From assembly GCA_019751475.1 (NCBI GenBank), contig JAIENH010000131.1, positions 1 to 9,773 of the forward strand: 9,773 nt of DNA, given 5' to 3'. The DNA is from Cyclobacteriaceae bacterium (lineage in GTDB: Bacteria > Bacteroidota > Bacteroidia > Cytophagales > Cyclobacteriaceae). Below are positions 1-4,802 of the stretch, piece by piece. Numbering within the stretch: position 1 is the first letter of the stretch; each line of letters starts with the position of its first letter. The translations under genes and the position numbers were made by a program. The notes below the pieces were generated by a model. That model made no database searches. It was given only the letters and a program-made list of their open reading frames with translations, and was not told the DNA's origin.

Positions 1-83
1 CCGATAGTTATCGGGAAGAGTATTCGCATCACGGGGATTAGATGAATTCTCGTAGAAAGTAATAAGGCGAGGTAGCTTAGTTG
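1..83 (+). repeat. First visible copy of an 85-bp tandem unit (palindrome, spacer, tRNA 5' fragment)
   Basis: This stretch matches 86-168 at 82 of 83 positions; the only difference is T at 78 against C at 163. The offset is exactly 85 bp, so the two copies are in direct tandem, and this one lacks its first two bases because the window begins inside it. In order it holds a palindrome (1-15), a 50-bp spacer (16-65), and the first 18 nt of tRNA-Met (66-83). The fragment stops in the D loop, where the next palindrome begins, so it cannot fold as a tRNA. Seen directly in the sequence; how it arose is inference. Confidence 0.95.
66..83 (+). pseudogene. Truncated tRNA-Met 5' fragment (18 nt)
   Basis: It reproduces the acceptor 5' strand, positions 8-9, the D-stem 5' strand and the start of the D loop of the intact tRNA at 151, with one change (T at 78 instead of C, in the D stem). 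No anticodon or T arm follows. It cannot be a tRNA and is best read as a remnant of tandem duplication. Confidence 0.85.
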
Positions 84-101
84 TCCCGATAGTTATCGGG
101 A
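84..101. repeat. Perfect 18-bp palindrome (REP-like)
   Basis: The sequence is TCCCGATAGTTATCGGGA: 8-base arms TCCCGATA and TATCGGGA around GT. As a physical hairpin the inner A-T pair would open, leaving a 7-bp stem and 4-nt loop. Near-copies occur at 1-15, 265-282 and 298-315, with a relative at 944-959. Short GC-rich palindromes of this shape are, to my knowledge, frequent between genes in Bacteroidota. No T-run follows, so it is not a typical intrinsic terminator. Confidence 0.9.
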
Positions 102-168
102 AGAGTATTCGCATCACGGGGATTAGATGAATTCTCGTAGAAAGTAATAAGGCGAGGTAGCTCAGTTG
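84..168 (+). repeat. Second copy of the 85-bp tandem unit, running into the intact tRNA
   Basis: The unit begins with the full palindrome at 84-101, continues through the spacer, and ends 18 nt into the functional tRNA gene at 151. From 169 on, the intact copy continues as a normal D loop, whereas the first copy jumps to the palindrome. The spacer (102-150) is the 5' flank of the real tRNA and should carry or adjoin its promoter, but I see no clear Bacteroidota promoter motif in it. Confidence 0.95.
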
Positions 169-224
169 GTTAGAGCATCGGATTCATAACCCGAAGGTCG
201 GCAGTTCAAATCTGCTCCTCGCTA
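151..224 (+). tRNA. tRNA-Met (anticodon CAU), probably elongator
   Basis: It folds as a full cloverleaf. The acceptor 5' strand GGCGAGG pairs with CCTCGCT at 217-223, with G1 opposite U72 as a wobble pair and A224 as discriminator. T8 A9 is followed by D stem GCTC/GAGC with loop AGTTGGTTA. The anticodon arm is TCGGA-TTCATAA-CCCGA, with an A-C mismatch at the base of the loop. The T arm is GGCAG-TTCAAAT-CTGCT. The CCA end is not encoded (CAA follows). The absence of an unpaired C1-A72 and the close likeness of the 5' half to bacterial elongator tRNA-Met argue against an initiator. A CAU-anticodon tRNA-Ile, modified by TilS, is the main alternative and cannot be excluded by eye. It is the only complete tRNA among the partial copies around it. 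Confidence 0.93.
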
Positions 225-250
225 CAAACATCAATCAAGCTTTAAACATC

Positions 251-296
251 AGGTCGGCAGTTCATCCCGATAGTCATCGGGACTGCTCCTCGCTAC
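251..296 (+). pseudogene. tRNA-Met 3' half copy with a palindrome in its T loop
   Basis: Bases 251-264 repeat tRNA bases 195-208 (variable loop, T-stem 5' strand, first T-loop bases) exactly. Bases 283-296 repeat 212-225 (T-stem 3' strand and acceptor 3' strand) exactly. Between them, the three T-loop bases AAT are replaced by the 18-bp palindrome at 265-282. The copy has no anticodon arm or 5' half and cannot be a working tRNA. An 8-bp repeat, AAACATCA, occurs at 226-233 and 244-251, right after the real tRNA and at the start of the copy; it could have mediated the duplication. Confidence 0.88.
265..282. repeat. 18-bp palindrome inside the tRNA 3' half copy
   Basis: The sequence is TCCCGATAGTCATCGGGA. 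It differs from the element at 84-101 by one base (C for T at 275), leaving a 7-bp stem with a 4-nt AGTC loop. It sits exactly where the T loop of the copied tRNA would continue. Confidence 0.9.
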
Positions 297-330
297 ACCC
301 CGATGGTCATCAGGGCCTCTCCTCGCTACA
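265..330 (+). repeat. Two tandem 33-bp units of palindrome plus tRNA 3' tail
   Basis: Unit A (265-297) and unit B (298-330) align along their length with three substitutions and two one-base indels. Each consists of a palindrome followed by the last bases of tRNA-Met, ending CTCCTCGCTACA. In unit B the palindrome at 298-315 has arms CCCCGATG and CATCAGGG around GT, with one C-A mismatch, and the tRNA tail is cut to 12 nt (319-330). Unit B looks the more decayed copy. Confidence 0.85.
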
Positions 331-362
331 ATCATTCATACATTTGACCAACGATTTCAAAA

Positions 363-393
363 TTTGTCCTTCCGGAAAATTTACTTATCTTCC
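363..393 (+). promoter_or_regulatory. Candidate promoter for the START-like gene
   Basis: TTTG at 363-366 is followed after 19 bp by TATCTTCC at 386-393. This resembles the Bacteroidota primary-sigma pattern TTTG / TAnnTTTG, although only four of the six fixed -7 positions match. Transcription from about 400 would leave a leader of roughly 8 nt to the ATG at 408 or 20 nt to the ATG at 420. Confidence 0.3.
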
Positions 394-407
394 ATTCAAA
401 TAGCAGA

Positions 408-818
408 ATGGAAGCGCAGATGACACAGAAGCAATTATTTACAGCCGACTACGAGCTTCATGCTTCAGTAAAAATGCTATATCCTTACATTCAGACGGCC
501 AGTGGTTTATCTGAGTGGTTTGCTGACGATGTGCGCATCAGCCCTGAGAAGATCTTCACCTTTGTGTGGGATAATGAAGAACACAAAGCCTTTATCAGTT
601 CACACCGCACCAACCACTTCGTGCGCTTTGAATACCTAGCCGAGACTCCTGAAGACAAAAAAGATCCCTCCTACTTTGAGCTTAGCCTGGAAGTAAATGA
701 ACTCACCCAAATGACCTTTCTCAAGGTCTACGACTATTCAGATTTTGATGATATGGAAGAACTTCAAGACCTCTGGGATGGTCTGATCGAAAAGCTCAAG
801 ACGGTAGTCGGAGGTTAA
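408..818 (+). CDS. START-like domain protein (START_2 type)
   Basis: This 136-residue soluble protein has no signal peptide or membrane segment. The sequence suggests a small helix-grip (START/AHSA1-like) fold: an N-terminal strand (TADYELHAS), a helix region with LYPYIQTASGLSEWFADDV at about residues 24-42, alternating strands to about 110, and a long C-terminal helix (MEELQDLWDGLIEKLKTVV). The LSEWFADDV block is typical of the START_2 family conserved in Bacteroidota; the molecular role of that family is unknown to me, and ligand binding is inference from fold only. An in-frame ATG at 420 gives the N-terminus MTQKQLFTADYEL, closer to what I expect of the family; it has GGAAG five bases upstream and a more sensible leader, so 420 may be the true start. 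It stands alone between the tRNA cluster and a 316-bp gap. Confidence 0.85.
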   Translation: MEAQMTQKQLFTADYELHASVKMLYPYIQTASGLSEWFADDVRISPEKIFTFVWDNEEHKAFISSHRTNHFVRFEYLAETPEDKKDPSYFELSLEVNELTQMTFLKVYDYSDFDDMEELQDLWDGLIEKLKTVVGG

Positions 819-1134
819 ATCAGTCTTTTAGAAGAAAAAAATCCACCGGACACGGAGAGGTGTTTCTGAACCCCAATTTAAGACAGGTTTTGGGCTGCCA
901 TCAACCGCAACCTTCCTCCGTTAACCTGCTTTTTGGGCGAGGGCCCCGACAAGTCGGGGATGAGGCCTGATTTTGTTTGACAACTTGGGCCCGGCATTTG
1001 TTTTACATGTTAGGTTCAGCAAACGTAGTCCCGAATCCAGGTGGATTTATGTTTCAAACGTACACAAATGTTCATGTCCCGCCAGCCTTGATTTCTTTCT
1101 ATTTTTTTAGTACTTCGCCCGTCTTCCATTTCGC
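819..1134. other. 316-bp intergenic gap with no convincing gene
   Basis: No plausible coding frame or known RNA was recognised here. The gap holds a perfect palindrome at 944-959. It also has a possible stem, CAGGTT (884-889) with AACCTG (923-928), followed by five Ts; the 33-nt loop makes a terminator call weak. Near the downstream gene, TTG (1088-1090) and TACTTCGC (1111-1118), 20 bp apart, form a weak promoter candidate that would give a leader of about 10 nt to the ATG at 1135. Confidence 0.6.
944..959. repeat. Perfect 16-bp palindrome CCCCGACAAGTCGGGG
   Basis: Arms CCCCGAC and GTCGGGG flank AA, giving a stable hairpin of six pairs and a 4-nt loop. It is built like the palindromes around the tRNA but differs in its central bases. 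No T-run follows on either strand, so it is more likely a dispersed repeat than a terminator. Confidence 0.8.
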
Positions 1135-2208
1135 ATGATCAATTTTACGCCAGGCCCTTCACAACTTTACTTCACTGTTAGTGATCACATAAAGAAAGCG
1201 CTTAAGGAAGGAGTGCCTTCCCTTTCGCATCGAAGCAAGGAGTTTGAAAAGCTATATGACTCCGCAGTGAGCGGCCTGCACGAATTGCTAGGACTTCCCG
1301 CTGATTACTTTATTGTGTTCACGGGGTCTGCCACCGAGATATGGGAACGGAGCCTTCAGAACCTTGTGAGTGATCGGTCTCTTCACTTTGTAAACGGGGC
1401 ATTTTCAAAACGATACTTCGAAATAGCAACACAACTTGACAAACGGCCATCCAAGATAGAGGCTAAGGCAGGCGAAGGATTTGCTTCGGCATCCATCGAT
1501 AGTTCATATGAATTGATTGCATTAACGCACAACGAAACCAGCACCGGGGTTTCGCTATCACTTCCTTTCATTAATTCTTTCAAGGGCAAGCAATCAGAAA
1601 GTCTTGTTATTGTTGATGCCGTCAGTTCGCTGCCCCATGTTGATCTTGATTTCTCGAAAATTGATTCTGCCTTTTTTTCCATTCAAAAGGGCTTTGGTCT
1701 GCCGGCAGGCTTGGGTGTGTGGATGGCAAATGAACGTTGCCTTGCAAAGGCGAAGCAACTCGCTTCAAAAAAGGGTGCCATTGGCAGTTATCACTCACTA
1801 CCTTCTCTGTATAGTTTTTATACTAAACGACAAACACCGGAAACTCCCAACGTACTTGCCATCTACTTGTTGGGAAAGGTTGTAGAGGACTTACTGCGAA
1901 GAGGGATTCATACCATTCGAAAAGAGACAACATACAAAGCCGTGCTGCTATATAAAACACTGGAAGACCATCCGCTGATTAAGCCATTTGTCAGTAATGC
2001 TTCCGATAGGTCAGAGACTGTAATTGTAGCAGACTGTGGGAATCACACTAAAGCACTTACAGAGTTCCTCACTGTACGTGGCTTTGCTCCCGGAGAAGGA
2101 TATGGCGAATTTAAAGAACGCCATCTTCGATTTGCCAATTTTCCTGCCCATTCGAAGGAACAATATGAATGCCTAGCTGACGCACTGCAGTCATTTGAAG
2201 GTCATTAA
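1135..2208 (+). CDS. Class V PLP-dependent aminotransferase (SerC/AGXT-like)
   Basis: This 357-residue cytoplasmic enzyme of the fold-type I, class V group has its main features in the expected order. They are an N-terminal TPGP loop (residues 5-8), SHRSKEF (31-37), the cofactor phosphate-binding turn GSATEIWE (64-71), HNETSTGV (132-139), the ring-nitrogen aspartate D161 in VDAVSSLP, the Schiff-base lysine K185 in SIQKGFGLPAG, and TPETPNV (234-240), which touches the cofactor of the other subunit. The length is normal for phosphoserine or alanine-glyoxylate aminotransferases. The TPGPSQLY opening resembles Bacteroidota proteins annotated only as class V aminotransferases, and differs from classical SerC openings, so a role in serine synthesis is possible but unproven. 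It ends 45 bp before the sigma-factor gene, on the same strand. The ATG at 1135 is the natural start, since the TPGP motif follows at once. Confidence 0.88.
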   Translation: MINFTPGPSQLYFTVSDHIKKALKEGVPSLSHRSKEFEKLYDSAVSGLHELLGLPADYFIVFTGSATEIWERSLQNLVSDRSLHFVNGAFSKRYFEIATQLDKRPSKIEAKAGEGFASASIDSSYELIALTHNETSTGVSLSLPFINSFKGKQSESLVIVDAVSSLPHVDLDFSKIDSAFFSIQKGFGLPAGLGVWMANERCLAKAKQLASKKGAIGSYHSLPSLYSFYTKRQTPETPNVLAIYLLGKVVEDLLRRGIHTIRKETTYKAVLLYKTLEDHPLIKPFVSNASDRSETVIVADCGNHTKALTEFLTVRGFAPGEGYGEFKERHLRFANFPAHSKEQYECLADALQSFEGH

Positions 2209-2228
2209 ACCATTCTTGTTTATACTTG
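2194..2228 (+). promoter_or_regulatory. Candidate promoter for the sigma-factor operon
   Basis: TTTG at 2194-2197, inside the end of the aminotransferase gene, is followed after 23 bp by TATACTTG at 2221-2228, matching five of six fixed bases of TAnnTTTG. Initiation near 2235 would leave a leader of about 20 nt to the TTG at 2254. If real, it is a housekeeping promoter; I could not identify an ECF-dependent one here. Confidence 0.35.
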
Positions 2229-2253
2229 TCTAAGAATTGATTTAGCCCGGACC

Positions 2254-2793
2254 TTGGACGACAAAGAGCTTTTAGCCAAAATCAGAAATCCTGAAACGCG
2301 GAGCTACGGCTTCAATTTGCTGGTACGTGCGTATCAGCAAAAGGTGTATTGGCTGGCCCGCAAAATGGTAATCGACCATGATGATGCGGATGATGTCACG
2401 CAGGAGGTTTTCATCAAGGCTCATAAATACATTGATAACTTTCGAGAAGACTCACAACTCTACACGTGGCTATACCGCATTGCTACCAATGAATGCCTTA
2501 CGCATCTCAACAAAAAGAGACGTAGGTTTTTCCTGCCGATAGAAGACATCAGTGTAGAGCTGTCAGCTAAAATTGACTCTACACCCGCCCTGGATGGAGA
2601 TGAAATCCAGAAGAAACTTCAAAAAGCATTGCTCACACTGCCGGACAAACAGCGGCTGGTTTTTAACCTTAAATATTATGATGAAATGCCCTACGAGGAG
2701 ATGGCAAAAGTGACGAGTACTTCGGAAGGGGCCCTGAAGGCGAGCTACCACCACGCAGTAAAGAAAATTGAGGAATATTTGAAGAACGATTAA
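2254..2793 (+). CDS. ECF-family RNA polymerase sigma factor
   Basis: This 179-residue group 4 sigma factor would recruit core RNA polymerase to a dedicated promoter set. Region 2 spans about residues 22-92 and includes DDADDVTQEVFIKAHKYI, which contacts core polymerase and the -10 element. The Bacteroidota-typical stretch FREDSQLYTWLYRIATNE is at 63-80 and a basic patch, NKKRRR, at 86-91. After a linker, region 4 (about 120-175) carries LPDKQRLVFNLKYYDEMPYEEMA and a helix-turn-helix ending in KKIEEYLK, for the -35 element. Sigma-1.1 and region 3 are absent, as expected. The start is TTG; no in-frame ATG lies nearby, and DDKELLAKIRNPETRSYGFNLL aligns with the usual N-terminus as I recall it. 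It heads a block of four genes whose products point to the cell envelope, so envelope stress is the likely input (inference). Confidence 0.93.
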   Translation: MDDKELLAKIRNPETRSYGFNLLVRAYQQKVYWLARKMVIDHDDADDVTQEVFIKAHKYIDNFREDSQLYTWLYRIATNECLTHLNKKRRRFFLPIEDISVELSAKIDSTPALDGDEIQKKLQKALLTLPDKQRLVFNLKYYDEMPYEEMAKVTSTSEGALKASYHHAVKKIEEYLKND

Positions 2794-2796
2794 ACT

Positions 2797-3252
2797 TTGT
2801 TCAACTTATTCAGTCGAAGGACGAAACAAATGAAGAAACTGGAAGACATACCGAAAAAAAACGTTTTTGAAGTCCCTGAGGGCTATTTTGACAGACTGCC
2901 CGGGGTTATTCAATCCCGGATTGCCGAAGAAAAAAAGCAAACCCGCTGGAGCGTTTATTTGGGATTTTCCCTGAAGTATGCCCTACCCGTGCTGGTGATT
3001 GGTGCTGGTATTGTGTTTTACCTGAGCAGGCCAGCAGCATTATCAGCAGAGGAGTTGCTCGCCACTGTTGATACACAACAACTGGTGGCCTACCTGGATG
3101 AGACGGAGGTAAACTCTGATGAACTACTGGAAGGCGCCCCTCTCAGTGATGACGAAGCGAGTGCCTTGCAAGATGACTCGATGAATGAACTGGAAATGAA
3201 TGGTAATGATGTGCAACAACTGACAGATGAATTTGGAGTAGATTATTTCTAA
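2797..3252 (+). CDS. Single-pass membrane protein, putative anti-sigma factor
   Basis: The protein has 151 residues from the TTG at 2797, or 140 from an in-frame ATG at 2830 (residue 12). It has a basic cytoplasmic part with VPEGYFDRLPGVIQSRI at 26-42, one membrane segment at about 53-77 (flanked by K/R on its N side), and a strongly acidic outer tail of about 70 residues rich in D and E, ending DEFGVDYF. There is no HxxxCxxC zinc-binding anti-sigma motif. The PEGYFDRLP motif recurs, as I remember it, in proteins encoded next to ECF sigma genes in Cytophagales. The position 3 bp after the sigma gene and an N-in, C-out topology suggest it holds the sigma factor at the inner membrane and senses a periplasmic signal; this is inference. 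The start is uncertain, because both options keep the conserved part. Confidence 0.7.
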   Translation: MFNLFSRRTKQMKKLEDIPKKNVFEVPEGYFDRLPGVIQSRIAEEKKQTRWSVYLGFSLKYALPVLVIGAGIVFYLSRPAALSAEELLATVDTQQLVAYLDETEVNSDELLEGAPLSDDEASALQDDSMNELEMNGNDVQQLTDEFGVDYF

Positions 3253-3258
3253 CGTGCT

Positions 3259-3786
3259 ATGAAAACAAAAAAAATTACCCTCACTCTTTTGCTAGCCCTG
3301 GTTGGCTGGATGGCCGTAGCCCAAGAGGCGGATGATCTGCCACAACAGCAGACCATTGACCCGAAGGTGAAAGAAAAAGTGGAGGCGGCCCGCATTGCCC
3401 TGATCACCAACCGGCTCGGACTTACCCCGGAGCAAGCAGAAAAGTTCTGGCCTGTCTACCGCGAGTTTTCACAAAAGCGCGGTGAGGTACGGCAGGAATT
3501 CAGGCAGATGCAACGTGGCATGGACCCGGCCAACCCCGATCCTGCCAAGCAAAAAGAGTTAGTTGAATTGGGCCTAAAACTCAAACAACGGGAACTCGAT
3601 CTTGAAAAGGATTACTCCGGCCGCATCATGAAGGTGATCAATGCGCAGCAGATGCTCAGCCTTCGCAAAGCCGAACAAGATTTCAGGCAACTGATTCTAA
3701 ATCAATTGCAACAGCGCAGAGACCTGCAGCAACGAAAAGAAAACTTTCGAGACCGAAATCAGCGGCTAAGACGGGAAAACAAATAA
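3259..3786 (+). CDS. Periplasmic Spy/CpxP-like LTxxQ protein
   Basis: This 175-residue exported protein has the signal peptide MKTKKITLTLLLALVGWMAVA, with cleavage expected near AQ-EA at 21-24. The mature part is almost wholly helical and highly charged. LTPEQ at 55-59, followed by AEKFWPVYREF, matches the first LTxxQ motif of Spy, CpxP and ZraP proteins; INAQQMLSLRKAEQDF at 127-142 looks like a degenerate second motif. The last 30 residues are Q/R-rich. In enterobacteria such proteins bind unfolded proteins or metal in the periplasm and damp the envelope-stress response. Being encoded 6 bp after the putative anti-sigma gene, it could be sensor, feedback inhibitor or chaperone of the same circuit (inference). 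It is the only gene of the block with an ATG start. Confidence 0.82.
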   Translation: MKTKKITLTLLLALVGWMAVAQEADDLPQQQTIDPKVKEKVEAARIALITNRLGLTPEQAEKFWPVYREFSQKRGEVRQEFRQMQRGMDPANPDPAKQKELVELGLKLKQRELDLEKDYSGRIMKVINAQQMLSLRKAEQDFRQLILNQLQQRRDLQQRKENFRDRNQRLRRENK

Positions 3787-3793
3787 TGACTGA

Positions 3794-4726
3794 TTGAAAC
3801 GGTCACTGGCACTTGCGGCACTGCTTATATCAGCGTGCTGGGGCTATTCACAGACCCAGCGCGCTGATTCGCTATTGGCCCAAAAGGCAACACTTGATTC
3901 CTTAAATCAGTTTTTCACCTATCAAGACTCGCTCGACATTTTCGAATTGATCGACAGTCTCCTGAAAACGGAGCCAGCCATTGGGCGATCGCAGATGGCC
4001 GTACGGCTCGGATACAATAGCAATGTCGTTGCTGACAATCGCACGTTTAACATTGACAGGTTTGGGTTGGCACCGGGCATCGCCTACTATCACAAGTCAG
4101 GGGCCTATGCCGATGTGAGTAGCTACTGGAGCCAGGAGTACAATCCAAATTTTTACCTCACCGTAGCTTCGATTGGTTACTTGCGATCGTTTACAAAATG
4201 GTACTCGTTGCTCGGTGAATACAGTCGCTACTTTTACAATTTACCGGGCGATAATTCCGTGTCAATTCCCTATACCAACAACTTCGGACTCACCAATTAC
4301 TTTGAAGTTAAAAAAGCCGTGTTGCGTTTGGATTACTACTTTTATTTTGGTGACCGAACAGCACACCGGATACTTCCTAATGTGGGGCTGAACCTGGTGA
4401 AGAAAAAATGGCTTGGATTTGATCGAGTCTCTATCTATCCGAATACAGGAATAATGTTTGGCTCGGAAGATGTCACCACCACCAAAGTATATCCCAACCC
4501 GCTTTTGAGACTGCGGCTCCGCCAGCCGCTAACGTATGAAGAGACAACCACAGAGTTTGGCGTAATGAACTACTCACTTTCAATGCCAATCAGTATGCGG
4601 AAAAATAACTGGACCTTCTTACTTAACTATACCTACAACATGCCTCAGCCCTTGCCAGGTGAAGAACTGGGGCTTCAAAAGGGTGGGTTTCTCTCCTTTG
4701 CCATCACCCGCTTTTTTAATTTTTAG
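3794..4726 (+). CDS. Exported protein, probable outer-membrane beta-barrel
   Basis: I do not recognise a named family. The 310 residues begin with a clear signal sequence, MKRSLALAALLISACWGYSQ, which fixes the TTG start at 3794. Residues 24-60 are helical and polar. From about 66 the protein becomes a series of alternating, aromatic-rich strands (RLGYNSNVV, APGIAYYHKSG, YADVSSYWSQ, YLTVASIGYL and more) and it ends FAITRFFNF with a terminal phenylalanine, as outer-membrane barrel proteins often do. Cleavage after SQ is likely, though ISAC at 12-15 loosely fits a lipobox, so a lipoprotein cannot be excluded. The gene is 7 bp after the Spy-like gene, in the same block, and would be a natural client or target of an envelope-stress sigma. 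The stop of the previous gene overlaps an ATG opening a 3-codon frame (3786-3797). Confidence 0.72.
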   Translation: MKRSLALAALLISACWGYSQTQRADSLLAQKATLDSLNQFFTYQDSLDIFELIDSLLKTEPAIGRSQMAVRLGYNSNVVADNRTFNIDRFGLAPGIAYYHKSGAYADVSSYWSQEYNPNFYLTVASIGYLRSFTKWYSLLGEYSRYFYNLPGDNSVSIPYTNNFGLTNYFEVKKAVLRLDYYFYFGDRTAHRILPNVGLNLVKKKWLGFDRVSIYPNTGIMFGSEDVTTTKVYPNPLLRLRLRQPLTYEETTTEFGVMNYSLSMPISMRKNNWTFLLNYTYNMPQPLPGEELGLQKGGFLSFAITRFFNF

Positions 4727-4744
4727 TAACTGACATAAGAGTTC

Positions 4745-4775
4745 TTTGCTTACGCAAAAGGATTTGATATTTTTC
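4745..4775 (+). promoter_or_regulatory. Candidate promoter for the M1 peptidase gene
   Basis: TTTG at 4745-4748 and TATTTTTC at 4768-4775 are separated by 19 bp and match the Bacteroidota pattern TTTG / TAnnTTTG in all but the last base. Transcription would begin near 4782, about 20 nt before the ATG at 4803. It lies across the longest possible start (4746), which it therefore argues against. Confidence 0.5.
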
Positions 4776-4802
4776 AGAATTCAATCACCACTGCCAGATC
4801 CT

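Noticed and set aside
1..330. CRISPR array or phage attachment-site reading of the repeated region
   Set aside because: The repeats are fragments of one tRNA joined to palindromes, with only two copies of each unit, no regular unique spacers, and no integrase or cas gene in the window.
884..934. Possible intrinsic terminator CAGGTT/AACCTG followed by five Ts
   Set aside because: The loop is 33 nt and the stem only 6 bp with a weak T-run, so it is not better than chance in a 316-bp gap.
1099..1110. TATTTTTT as -7 box of the aminotransferase gene
   Set aside because: It matches TAnnTTTG well, but no TTG lies at a suitable distance upstream; the alternative box at 1111 is spaced better but matches worse, so neither was called as a feature.
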